Position numbers and translations under genes: made by a program. A stretch of 64,000 nucleotides of DNA from JAENVU01 sp031422675 (GTDB lineage Bacteria > Actinomycetota > Acidimicrobiia > IMCC26256 > JAENVU01): NCBI GenBank assembly GCA_031422675.1, contig JANPMG010000169.1, positions 1 to 64,000 of the forward strand, written 5' to 3'. The notes below the pieces were generated by a model that ran no database searches, was not told where the DNA came from, and was given only the letters and a program-made list of their open reading frames with translations. This document shows, piece by piece, positions 41,491-49,665 of the stretch. Every line of letters begins with the position of its first letter. The first letter of the stretch is position 1.

Positions 41491-42678
41491 CTAGCCCGCG
41501 CCGGTGACTTCCGCGAACCGCTGGTCGAACTGCTCCTCGGCCTTGGGGTCGAGCCCGCCGAAGATCGACAACTGCGCGAGGAAAGCATCGTCCGGGACGA
41601 CGAGCGGGTTGTCCACCAACGCCGCGGCATCACCACCGAGCTTGGTGAGCTCCTCGGCGACGCCGTTCACCGGCGAGATGTACTGGATCTCGGCGGTGAG
41701 CAACGCGGCATTCTTCGGGTCGTAGAAGAAGTTGATGAACTCGGTGGCCAACCCCGCCTTGTCCGAGGTGTACGGGATCATGAAGTTGTCCGACCAGAGG
41801 GTGCCCCCCGATTCCGGGACGACGAATTTGATGTTGGGATTGTCCTTGGAGATCTGGGCGACATCGCCGGACCACGCAAACGCGGCGGCAAGGTTGTCCG
41901 CGCCCAAGTCGTTCACGTACTCGTTGCCGTTCGTCCCCGAGATGGTGCCGTCCGCGAGCGCCTTTTCCAACTGATCGAACGCCGGCTGCGCAGCCGCGAA
42001 CGTGGGCTTCGTGATGTCCTGGCCGTCGGCGAGCATGAACAGACCGATGGTGTCGCGCATCTCACTCAAGACCGTCTTTGTGCCCTCCACCGCAAGGAAA
42101 TCGTCGATGGTATTGATCTCCTTGCCGGTGGTCGCGAGGTTGTACGCGATCCCGGCGATGCCGCTGGCCCACGGCGCGCTCGACTTCCGGGTCGGGTCGA
42201 ACCCCGGACTCGCGAGCGCGGCCCGCAGGTTCTGCTTGTTCGGGAAGTCGGCGGCCACCAGCGGCTCGGTCCACTTCACCTGGTTGATCATGCGGTTCGC
42301 CATCCAGTCGGTCAGGACGAAACCGTCCCGACCGATGCTCTCCTTACGGCGCAGGTTGGGCCGCACCTTGGCGAAGTACTCGTTGTTGTCGTTGATGTCC
42401 TCGGTGTAGGTGAGCTTGATGCCGGTCTCCCGCTGGAAGTCCGCCTTCGACTGGTCGCCGATGTAGCTCGTCCAGTTCGAGATCGACACGGCCTTTGCGC
42501 CACCGCCGCCTCCGCCGCCGCCCTTGGATCCGGCACTCGACCCGCACGCGGCCAGGACCGTCGGACCTACCAACCCCGCGCCGAACAACGCGCCGGCTCG
42601 ACCGATGAACTGACGCCGCGACATCGCCGCGCGCGTCAGTCGCACGGCCTCGCGCCGAACTGCATCGTGGTCCGTCAT
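41491..42678 (-). CDS. potD: Polyamine-type ABC transporter, substrate-binding lipoprotein
   Basis: The 395-residue protein has a twin-arginine plus lipobox signal (SRRQFIGRAGALFGAGLVG, then VLAACGSS). A Gly-rich spacer and a PotD-like binding domain follow (ISNWTSYIGDQ, FVLTDWMANRMI). Export by TAT rather than Sec is unusual for the family in Proteobacteria but common in Actinobacteria. It is preceded by potA with a 49-base gap and has a GGGAG ribosome site. Confidence 0.9.
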   Translation of the reverse strand: MTDHDAVRREAVRLTRAAMSRRQFIGRAGALFGAGLVGPTVLAACGSSAGSKGGGGGGGGAKAVSISNWTSYIGDQSKADFQRETGIKLTYTEDINDNNEYFAKVRPNLRRKESIGRDGFVLTDWMANRMINQVKWTEPLVAADFPNKQNLRAALASPGFDPTRKSSAPWASGIAGIAYNLATTGKEINTIDDFLAVEGTKTVLSEMRDTIGLFMLADGQDITKPTFAAAQPAFDQLEKALADGTISGTNGNEYVNDLGADNLAAAFAWSGDVAQISKDNPNIKFVVPESGGTLWSDNFMIPYTSDKAGLATEFINFFYDPKNAALLTAEIQYISPVNGVAEELTKLGGDAAALVDNPLVVPDDAFLAQLSIFGGLDPKAEEQFDQRFAEVTGAG

Positions 42679-42727
42679 CGGATTCTCCCTCGGTTGCCAT
42701 TTGATTTCATCGTGATCATCCCGTCGC

Positions 42728-43834
42728 TCATCCGGCCTCGGCGGCCGCGACGACTCGGTCGTGGCGCCGTAACAGTCGGCCGCCGTCGGCGTCGCACTCC
42801 ACCCGGACCGAGTCGCCCGGACGGAGCATCGGCAGATCCTCGTCCGGCCCCACGTGAGCGACGAGCGCGGTGCCGTCGGCGAGCGCCAGCTCCACTCGGA
42901 TCACCGGGCCCTGGAACACCAGATCCACCACCTCGGCGCGCAAGCCTTCCCCGTCACCGACGTGCAGGTGCATCCGTTCGGGGCGAACCATGAACGTGGC
43001 CGGATCCCCCGCCGCCAGACCCGGGACCGCCGCGATGTTCACCGTGGTGCCATCCGCCAAACGCGCCGTGGCCCGCGCGCCGTCACGTGACTCGACCGAC
43101 GCCGGGAGCAGGTTGGCCATCCCGATGAACCCAGCCACGAACTCGGACGCCGGCTCGTGATAGATCTCCTCGGGCGTTCCGATCTGTTCCACGCGACCCT
43201 CGTTCATCACCGCGATCCGATCGCTCATGGTGAGCGCTTCTTCCTGATCGTGGGTCACGAACACGAACGTGATTCCCACCTCGCGTTGGATCCGCTTCAG
43301 CTCGAGCTGCATGGTCTGGCGCAGCTTGAGATCGTGCGCGCCGAGCGGCTCGTCCAGCAGCAGCGCGCTCGGGTAGTTCACGAGCGCACGAGCGAGCGCC
43401 ACCCGCTGCTGCTGACCACCGGAGAGCTGAGCCGGCCGCCGGGCCCCGAAGTCCGCGAGGCGAACCACCTCGAGCATCTCGTCGACCCGGCGTTGGATCT
43501 CGGCTTTCGCCACCTTCTTCGACCGGAGGCCGAAACCCACGTTGGCTCGCACGTTCAGATGCGGGAACAGCGCATACTGCTGGAACACCGTGTTTACGTT
43601 GCGCCGGTACGGAGGGACGCGCGAGACGTCGTCGCCTTCCAGTCGGATGGCGCCCTCGCTCGGCTGCTCGAACCCCGCGATCATCCGCAGGGTCGTGGTC
43701 TTGCCACAGCCCGACGGTCCGAGCATCGAGAAGAACTCACCCCGACGAATCTCGAAGTGGGAATCATCGACCGCGACGAACGCGCCAAACCGCTTGGTGA
43801 CGTGTTCGATGGCGATAACGGTGCTCTCGGACAA
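42728..43834 (-). CDS. potA: Polyamine-type ABC transporter, ATP-binding protein
   Basis: ABC ATPase of 368 residues: Walker A GPSGCGKTTTLR, signature LSGGQQQRVALARAL, Walker B LLLDEPLGAHDLK and H-loop FVTHDQEEAL. A C-terminal TOBE-type domain (about residues 270-360) follows. The D-loop is AHD where ALD is the family norm. It is the first gene of the operon potA-potD-potB-potC-mmsA and is divergent from an aldehyde dehydrogenase gene with about 210 bases between. Confidence 0.92.
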   Translation of the reverse strand: MSESTVIAIEHVTKRFGAFVAVDDSHFEIRRGEFFSMLGPSGCGKTTTLRMIAGFEQPSEGAIRLEGDDVSRVPPYRRNVNTVFQQYALFPHLNVRANVGFGLRSKKVAKAEIQRRVDEMLEVVRLADFGARRPAQLSGGQQQRVALARALVNYPSALLLDEPLGAHDLKLRQTMQLELKRIQREVGITFVFVTHDQEEALTMSDRIAVMNEGRVEQIGTPEEIYHEPASEFVAGFIGMANLLPASVESRDGARATARLADGTTVNIAAVPGLAAGDPATFMVRPERMHLHVGDGEGLRAEVVDLVFQGPVIRVELALADGTALVAHVGPDEDLPMLRPGDSVRVECDADGGRLLRRHDRVVAAAEAG

Positions 43835-43941
43835 CCGTTCAGATCCTTCGTCAGTTCGCTCGGATGCCGAGTCTGCGCGAATCCGTGGTTGAGCGCAAGC
43901 ATCATTTTCTCATCGGAATTCGTCACGCGATCCACATTTCT

Positions 43942-43956
43942 CGACGGAGTCCCTTG
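43942..43956. promoter_or_regulatory. Lrp-type site in the potA / aldehyde dehydrogenase divergent region
   Basis: CGACGGAGTCCCTTG has one perfect half (TCCCTTG) and one half with five of seven matches to the palindrome CAAGGGAATCCCTTG found before the lrp gene at 51461. It lies between two divergent polyamine-related genes. Confidence 0.4.
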
Positions 43957-44046
43957 CATGAAGGTCCTCTGACCACGCAACATCGTGGTCCTACGGATCA
44001 CCCGCCGTACCATGCCGACACCGATTCTCGCCCGAGGAGCAGTCCG

Positions 44047-45468
44047 ATGCCGCACCAGAACTTCATCGCCGGCCGCTGGGTGGACGCCCAGGACGGCGCC
44101 ACCGACACCGTTCTGAACCCGGCGACGGGCGAGGCGATCGCGACGGTCCCGGCATCGGGCGCCGCCGATGTGGATGCTGCCGTCGCGGCCGCCAAGGCTG
44201 CGTTCAACGGATGGCGAACCGCCACTCCCCGCGCCCGGAGCGAGGCGCTCCACGCCGTCGCCGACGCTATCGAAGCCGACCTGGACACCATCAAGGCGCT
44301 CGAGATGGAGAACTGCGGAAAGCCCGCCGGGATGATCGAGTTCGAGATGGACCTCACCCTCGACAACTGGCGGTTCTTCGCCGGCGGTGCCCGCCACCTC
44401 TCCGGTGTGGCCGCGGGCGAGTACCTCGAGGAGCACACCTCGTATCTGCGCCGTGATCCGCTCGGCGTGATCGGTTCGATCGCGCCCTGGAACTACCCCA
44501 TCAACATGGCCACCTGGAAACTCGGTCCCGCCCTCGCCGCCGGCAACACCGTCGTCCTGAAGCCGTCCGAGCTCACGCCGATGACGGCGCTGCGCCTGGC
44601 CGAGATCACCGCCGACATTCTCCCGACCGGCGTCCTCAACGTGATCACCGGCGACGGCGCCACCGCCGGAGATGCGCTCGTTCGCCACCCCGATGTGGCG
44701 ATGGTGTCGTTGACCGGCAGCGTGGAGACCGGCAAGGTCATCGCCCGCACCGCCGCCGACACACTCAAGCGCGTGCACCTCGAACTCGGTGGGAAAGCCC
44801 CGGTGATCATCTTCGACGACGCCGACGTCGAAGCCGCGATCGCGATCCTCACCGACATGGCCTATTACAACTCCGGCCAGGACTGCACTGCGCCGTGCCG
44901 GTTGATGGCCGGACCGCGTGTCTTCGACGATCTGGTGAGCGGGCTCACCGAATCGGTCGGAAAGATCGTCACCGGCGATCCCTTCGCCGAGGACACGGCG
45001 ATGGGACCGGTCATCTCGGCCAAGCAACGGGAGCGGGTGAGCGCAATGGTGAGCCGCGCCGCCGAGGCCGGCGCCGAGATCACCGTCGGCGGCACCGAGA
45101 TCGACGGTCCCGGCTACTTCTACTCGCCATCGGTCGTGGTCAACCCGGCCCAGGACGCCGAGATCGTGCAGCGCGAGGTGTTCGGGCCGGTGGTGACGGT
45201 GCAGCGCTTCTCCAACGACGACGAAGCGCTCGCCTGGGCCAACGACGTGAACTACGGACTCTCGGCGAGTGTCTGGACCACCGACGTCGGTCGTGCGATG
45301 CGCATGACCGCGGCGCTCGACTTCGGGTGCGTGTGGGTGAACGACCACATCCCGATTGTGTCCGAGATGCCCCACGGCGGGTTCAAGCAGTCCGGCTACG
45401 GCAAGGACATGTCGATGTACGCCATCGACGCCTACACCGAACTCAAGCACGTCATGATCAAGCACTAA
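44047..45468 (+). CDS. NAD-dependent aldehyde dehydrogenase (aminobutyraldehyde-type)
   Basis: 473-residue aldehyde dehydrogenase: FIAGRWVDA, APWNYPINMATWKLGPALAAG, LELGGKAPVIIFDDAD and the catalytic cysteine in NSGQDCTAPCR. The GQDC-TA-xCR active-site form is typical of gamma-aminobutyraldehyde dehydrogenase (PatD), and the potABCD neighbours support oxidation of aldehydes from putrescine. Betaine aldehyde is an alternative substrate. The start is ATG 44047 with GAGGAG upstream. Confidence 0.88.
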   Translation: MPHQNFIAGRWVDAQDGATDTVLNPATGEAIATVPASGAADVDAAVAAAKAAFNGWRTATPRARSEALHAVADAIEADLDTIKALEMENCGKPAGMIEFEMDLTLDNWRFFAGGARHLSGVAAGEYLEEHTSYLRRDPLGVIGSIAPWNYPINMATWKLGPALAAGNTVVLKPSELTPMTALRLAEITADILPTGVLNVITGDGATAGDALVRHPDVAMVSLTGSVETGKVIARTAADTLKRVHLELGGKAPVIIFDDADVEAAIAILTDMAYYNSGQDCTAPCRLMAGPRVFDDLVSGLTESVGKIVTGDPFAEDTAMGPVISAKQRERVSAMVSRAAEAGAEITVGGTEIDGPGYFYSPSVVVNPAQDAEIVQREVFGPVVTVQRFSNDDEALAWANDVNYGLSASVWTTDVGRAMRMTAALDFGCVWVNDHIPIVSEMPHGGFKQSGYGKDMSMYAIDAYTELKHVMIKH

Positions 45469-45484
45469 CCCCGCAACTCGCACC

Positions 45485-45511
45485 AAAACCGCAAGCCCCA
45501 GCTTGCGTTTT
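45485..45511 (+). terminator. Intrinsic terminator after the aldehyde dehydrogenase gene
   Basis: AAAACCGCAAG (45485-45495) pairs with CTTGCGTTTT (45502-45511), with one bulged C, and ends in four T. The hairpin lies 17 bases after the stop and precedes the next gene by about 66 bases. Confidence 0.65.
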
Positions 45512-45577
45512 GCGCGTGAGTTCGCCCACGACCGACTCCCACGACCAGCGCTGACGACCCGACACCGAGGGCCCGAG

Positions 45578-46936
45578 ATGACCGACGACCTGACCGCCCG
45601 CGCCGACACGATCGCCGCCGCCGAGAACGAACGGCTCTGGGCGCGCACCACCGGATCGAAGGCGCTGTACGACCGAGCCGTTCTGCACATGCCGATGGGG
45701 GTGCCGTCCTCGTTCCAGGCTTGGGACCCCTACCCGGTGTATCTACGCGCTGGCCACGGAAGCCACGTCACCGACGTCGACGGTCACGACTACCGGGACT
45801 TCCACAACGGCTTCGGCTGCATGGTCGTCGGTCATGCGCACCCCAAGGTCGCGGAGGCGATCACGCGCGCCGCTACCACCGGCACGCACTTCGCGGCACC
45901 GACCGAGACCACGGTGCGTTTCGCCGAGGTGCTCTGCGAACGCTTCGCCGTAGACACGGTGCGCTTCGCCAACTCGGGTACCGAGGCGACGATGAGCGCG
46001 ATCCGCGTCGCGCGCGCCGCAACGGGGCGGGAGCACATCGTGAAGGTGGAGGGCTCGTACCACGGCCATCACGACCCGGTGATGTTCTCGGTCGTCCCCG
46101 GATCGGATCTGATGGGCGGCCGCGACACGCCGTCCACCACGCCGATGTCGACCGGCATTCCCGCGGTCATGTCGGACTACACCCACGTCGTTCCGTTCAA
46201 CGACCTCGAAGTGTTGCGCTCGTTGCTCGCCGATCGTGGCGACGAGATCGCGTGCCTCATTCTCGAACCGGTGATGATGAACATCGGCATCTGTCAGCCC
46301 GAAGCCGGATACCTCCAAGGCCTGAAGGATCTACTGCATCAACACGGCGCGTTGCTCATCTTCGACGAGGTGAAGAGCGGTGCGACGGTCGCGTACGGCG
46401 GTGCGGCCGAGCGCTACGGCGTGCAACCCGATCTCGCGTGCTGGGCGAAGGCGATCTGCGGGGGAACTCCCGGCGCGGCGTTCGGTGGCCGGGCCGACGT
46501 GATGGACGCCATCGGGACCGGCGCCGCACAGCAGGGCACCTTCAACGGCAACCCGCTGATCGCCGCGGCCGGGATCGCAACCCTCACCGAGGTCCTGACC
46601 CGCGACGCGTACGACTACCTCGCCAGCATCGGGACTCGGCTCGCAACCGGATGCGCGAAGGCCATGGACGAGAACGGCATCCCCGGCCACGCGGTGGACC
46701 TCGGAGCGAAGGGCTGCGTCTCGTACCGGCCGACGCCGCTACGAAACTATCGAGACTTTCTGGAAACCAAGCCCGAGCTGTACCTCGCGTCGTACCCGTG
46801 GGCGATGAACCGCGGAATCTTCATGACGCCGGGCGACGAGGAGCAGTGGACGCTCTCGGTGCAGCACTCCGACGCCGACATCGACGCCTACGTTGACCAG
46901 TTCGCCGATTTCTGCACCGCACTCGCGAACGGCTGA
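45578..46936 (+). CDS. Class III aminotransferase, glutamate-semialdehyde-mutase-like
   Basis: 452-residue PLP enzyme similar to GSA aminomutase: NSGTEATMSAIRVARAATGR, GSYHGHHDPV, FDEVKSG and the PLP lysine in CWAKAICGGTPGAAFGG. The true hemL lies elsewhere in the window, so this is a paralogue acting on another amino acid or diamine. It follows the aldehyde dehydrogenase, which suggests an amine-to-aldehyde step feeding it. The start is ATG 45578. Confidence 0.85.
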   Translation: MTDDLTARADTIAAAENERLWARTTGSKALYDRAVLHMPMGVPSSFQAWDPYPVYLRAGHGSHVTDVDGHDYRDFHNGFGCMVVGHAHPKVAEAITRAATTGTHFAAPTETTVRFAEVLCERFAVDTVRFANSGTEATMSAIRVARAATGREHIVKVEGSYHGHHDPVMFSVVPGSDLMGGRDTPSTTPMSTGIPAVMSDYTHVVPFNDLEVLRSLLADRGDEIACLILEPVMMNIGICQPEAGYLQGLKDLLHQHGALLIFDEVKSGATVAYGGAAERYGVQPDLACWAKAICGGTPGAAFGGRADVMDAIGTGAAQQGTFNGNPLIAAAGIATLTEVLTRDAYDYLASIGTRLATGCAKAMDENGIPGHAVDLGAKGCVSYRPTPLRNYRDFLETKPELYLASYPWAMNRGIFMTPGDEEQWTLSVQHSDADIDAYVDQFADFCTALANG

Positions 46937-47172
46937 ACTCACCCGACGCCCCGGACGTCTCAACGAGACCGGCTCGCAGATCCGACGGCGATCCGGCACC
47001 CGCGGATGACGCGCCCCTGGGTGCGTGTTGGATCGGTCTCGGCGCTTGGGATGGATGTCACGCCGAGCGTGACGCAGATCCCATACGGTCGGGAAAGGGA
47101 CGTTGCGGAATGCCTGGGTGAGCTGGGGCGAGGCGGAACGGCGCACGACGAGCGTCCGGATTGATGCGTCGG

Positions 47173-47460
47173 TCAGGTCAGTGAGATGGTTTCCGCAATT
47201 TGGTGCTGTTCGACCTTCGCGCTGAGCACGGCGGCCTGCTGGTCATCGCTGGGGCCCGAGCCTCGAAACGCTGCCGCAGCCTCCGCCGAGGTCCATTGCT
47301 CGAAGATGTTGATTCGCCCGGGTTCGATGGGGTCGGCCGAGAGATGGAAGTCGAGACAGCCGTCCGCGTCACGTGCGAGCCGAGCGACCTCCACACAGCC
47401 GGCGAGGTACGCGCCGCGCCCAGCGGGTTCGACCATGAGATGTCCGCTCACGACGATCAT
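47173..47460 (-). CDS. Antibiotic biosynthesis monooxygenase (ABM) domain protein
   Basis: The 95-residue protein has the ABM dimeric alpha-beta fold: a start like VVSGHLMVEPAGRGAYLAG, a core DADGCLDFHLSADP and FEQWTSAEAAAAF. These small enzymes oxidise quinols or degrade heme, or act as sensors. Substrate unknown. It stands alone. Confidence 0.82.
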   Translation of the reverse strand: MIVVSGHLMVEPAGRGAYLAGCVEVARLARDADGCLDFHLSADPIEPGRINIFEQWTSAEAAAAFRGSGPSDDQQAAVLSAKVEQHQIAETISLT

Positions 47461-47534
47461 CTTCCGATCGTAGGATCCGCGTCGTTCCGAGGCGACCGAA
47501 TCGGCGATCCGACCAGCCCGGACCGCTGATGCGG

Positions 47535-47564
47535 TTCACATCTTGATGCAAGGCGCATTATGAT
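47535..47564 (+). promoter_or_regulatory. Promoter of the vapBC-type module
   Basis: TTCACA (47535-47540) and TATGAT (47559-47564), 18 bases apart, fit a sigma-70-type promoter. The -10 ends six bases before the antitoxin ATG, so the transcript would be leaderless. Confidence 0.5.
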
Positions 47565-47570
47565 GCTGAG

Positions 47571-47798
47571 ATGCGAACCACCATCGATCTCCCGGATGAC
47601 CTCCACCGCATCGCAAAAGCACTCGCACACGATCGTCGTCAGACGCTGAGTGAGGCGGTCGCGGAGATCATGCGCCGGGGAATCGGACCGCGACACCCGT
47701 TGACCTTCTCCCAGGATCCCGGTACCGGGCTTCCCCTCGTGCGGGGCGGGCCGTTGGTGACTTCGGAAGACGTACGGTCCCTCGAGGACGATGAGTGA
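47571..47798 (+). CDS. Ribbon-helix-helix antitoxin (VapB-type)
   Basis: The 75-residue protein has a ribbon-helix-helix start (RTTIDLPDDLHRIAKALAHD), then ETSEAVAEIM-like helix 2 (LSEAVAEIMRRGIGP), and a flexible C-terminus that would wrap the toxin. It overlaps the PIN-domain gene by four bases (GTGA). Antitoxin and autorepressor roles are expected for this family. Confidence 0.85.
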   Translation: MRTTIDLPDDLHRIAKALAHDRRQTLSEAVAEIMRRGIGPRHPLTFSQDPGTGLPLVRGGPLVTSEDVRSLEDDE

Positions 47799-48193
47799 CC
47801 GCGACGCTGCTCGACGCGAACGTCTTGATCGCCGCAATCTACGAACAGCACGATCACCACGCCCAGGCAAGCGAGTGGTTTGAACAACACGCAAGCGAGT
47901 TCTCCACGAACGCGATCACCCAGGGGGCGTTCGTCCGCTTCCTGCTTCGCTTGGGCGCGCACTCCGACGACGCCATCCAACAACTCGATCTGATCACCAC
48001 TCACGCCCGGCACGAGTTCTGGCCCGCTGACTTTGCGTTCGCCGGGCCGATGCTTCAGGGCGTCATCGGCCACCGTCAGGTGACCGACGCGTACTTGGCC
48101 GAGATGGCGCGCGTGCGAGACGCCAAGCTCGCCACCTTCGACCTTGGTCTTGCCGCGGCCCACCCCGACGTCGCCGAACTCATCCCCACCTAG
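47795..48193 (+). CDS. PIN-domain toxin (VapC-type)
   Basis: The 132-residue PIN-domain protein would cut RNA, often tRNA. Acidic active-site residues are seen in LLDANVLIAA (Asp8), TDAYLAEMA and TFDLGLA; the second position shows ITQGAF rather than a clear Glu, as in several VapC subfamilies. GTG 47795 overlaps the antitoxin stop. Confidence 0.87.
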   Translation: MTATLLDANVLIAAIYEQHDHHAQASEWFEQHASEFSTNAITQGAFVRFLLRLGAHSDDAIQQLDLITTHARHEFWPADFAFAGPMLQGVIGHRQVTDAYLAEMARVRDAKLATFDLGLAAAHPDVAELIPT

Positions 48194-48203
48194 CATCGCC
48201 CGC

Positions 48204-49499
48204 GTGACCGGCAACGAGGAGTGGGCGCAACGCGACGCGGCCGTCGTGTGGCACGGGTTCACCCAGATGGACTCGTACACCGAGAACTCGCCCATCGTCG
48301 TCGACCGCACCGACGGCCGGTACGTCATCGACACGGAAGGTCGCCGCTACTTCGACGCCATCTCGTCGCTGTGGGTCACCACGCTCGGTCATCGCGTTCC
48401 CGAACTCGACGACGCGCTCATCGCGCAACTCCAACGCGGCGCGCACACCACGATGTTGGGGAACGGCAACACCATCGTCGTCGAACTCTCGGAGGCGTTG
48501 GCGAAGGTGGTGCCCGTCGACGATCCGCATTTCCTCTACGCGTCCGATGGTGCCAGTGCGGTCGAACAGGCGCTGAAGATCGCCTTCCAGTACTGGGTGA
48601 ACCGAGAGGTCGCGGGCAAGACCACGTTCCTCGGCTTCGGTGGCGCGTATCACGGCGACACCATCGGCGCGCTTTCGCTCGGCGGCGGCGGCTTCGGCAC
48701 GAGCATCTTTGATCCGCTCCGGTTCCCGGTACTCCGGGCGCCGGATTTCGCCGACCCGGGATGCTTCGACGTGGCCTGTGACCTGATCACGCGCCACCAT
48801 GGCGAACTCGCGGCCGTCATCATCGAGCCGCTCGTCCAGGGTGCGTCCGGGATGCAGATGTGCGCGCCGGAGGACCTGACTCGCCTCGCGACCGCGTGCC
48901 GAGACCACGACGTCCTGTTGATCTGCGACGAGATCGCCACCGGCTTCGGCCGCACCGGCACTCTCTTCGCCTGCGAACTCGCAGATGTTCGGCCGGATCT
49001 CCTGTGCCTCGGAAAGGGCATGACCGCCGGGTACCTCCCGATGTCGGCGACGGCTGCCAGCGGCGAAGTCTTCGCGGCGTTCCTCGGTCCCGATCTGTCC
49101 GAGAAGACGCTGTACCACGGCCACTCGTACAGCGGGAACGCGCTCGCGGCGGCCGTCGCCCTCCGCCACCTCGAACTCATAGAAGCGTGGGACGTGCTCG
49201 AGAACGTTCGAGCGCGATCGGCCGAGTTGGAACAGCTGTTGGACGATCGGATCGCGCCACTGACCCAGGTGCGAGAAACTCGCGTGCGTGGCTTGATGAG
49301 CGGCATCGATCTCGCCCCACCGGTCGCCGGTCTGCGGTGGGGCCGCCGCGCGAGCGCCGGCGCAGTCGAGCGCGGCGTGCTCATCCGCCCGATCGGCGAC
49401 ACCGTGATCCTCATGCCGCCGTTGACGGTGACGTCCGAGGAACTCCACTCCACGGTCCGGGCCCTGCACGACTCGATCGCGGACCTCGACGCCCCGTGA
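48204..49499 (+). CDS. bioA: Adenosylmethionine-8-amino-7-oxononanoate aminotransferase
   Basis: 431-residue class III aminotransferase with the BioA-type start (WHGFTQM, then SPIVVDRTDGRYVIDTEG) and SSLWVTTLGHRVPELDDA. YASDGASAVEQALK, FGGAYHGDTIGALSLGG, CDEIATGFGRTG and the PLP lysine in CLGKGMTAGYLPMSAT follow. It makes 7,8-diaminononanoate using SAM as amino donor, the third biotin step. The start is GTG 48204, ten bases after the vapC stop. bioF and bioD follow. Confidence 0.93.
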   Translation: MTGNEEWAQRDAAVVWHGFTQMDSYTENSPIVVDRTDGRYVIDTEGRRYFDAISSLWVTTLGHRVPELDDALIAQLQRGAHTTMLGNGNTIVVELSEALAKVVPVDDPHFLYASDGASAVEQALKIAFQYWVNREVAGKTTFLGFGGAYHGDTIGALSLGGGGFGTSIFDPLRFPVLRAPDFADPGCFDVACDLITRHHGELAAVIIEPLVQGASGMQMCAPEDLTRLATACRDHDVLLICDEIATGFGRTGTLFACELADVRPDLLCLGKGMTAGYLPMSATAASGEVFAAFLGPDLSEKTLYHGHSYSGNALAAAVALRHLELIEAWDVLENVRARSAELEQLLDDRIAPLTQVRETRVRGLMSGIDLAPPVAGLRWGRRASAGAVERGVLIRPIGDTVILMPPLTVTSEELHSTVRALHDSIADLDAP

Positions 49500-49547
49500 T
49501 CGTAGACCCCTCGCCTCCCATCTCGGACTTTCCTCATACCTCGGACT

Positions 49548-49589
49548 TTCGTGCACTTTGGGGACCCGGGGGTCCCCAAAGTGCACGAA
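49548..49589. repeat. 42-bp perfect palindrome between bioA and bioF
   Basis: Twenty bases beginning TTCGTGCACTTTGGGG pair perfectly with their complement across a two-base centre (49568-49569). There is no T-run. A direct repeat TCGGACTTTC occurs just upstream (starts about 49533 and 49541). It could be a protein-binding or structural element, or part of a repeated extragenic family. Confidence 0.85.
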
Positions 49590-49611
49590 GATCGAGGTGG
49601 TGGCCGGTACG

Positions 49612-49647
49612 GCGGTCAGTACCGCGGTCAGTACCGCGGTCAGCACT
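49612..49647. repeat. 12-bp tandem repeat before bioF
   Basis: GCGGTCAGTACC occurs at 49612-49623 and 49624-49635, with a variant third copy (GCGGTCAGCACT) at 49636-49647. It lies just upstream of the probable bioF start. Confidence 0.85.
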
Positions 49648-49665
49648 GCGGCGACGGGAAGCCGC

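Noticed and set aside
43681..45690. 669-codon minus-strand frame opposite the aldehyde dehydrogenase gene
   Set aside because: Shadow of a gene with a full aldehyde dehydrogenase active site.
45578..46936. Second hemL
   Set aside because: It resembles glutamate-semialdehyde aminomutase, but the operon hemL is a full match and this gene sits with catabolic genes, so a different substrate is more likely.
46937..47172. Possible broken gene between the aminotransferase and the ABM gene
   Set aside because: Frames on both strands are short and give no recognisable block; left unannotated.
49612..49647. 12-base repeats as a CRISPR array
   Set aside because: Units are adjacent without spacers and too short; there are no cas genes.
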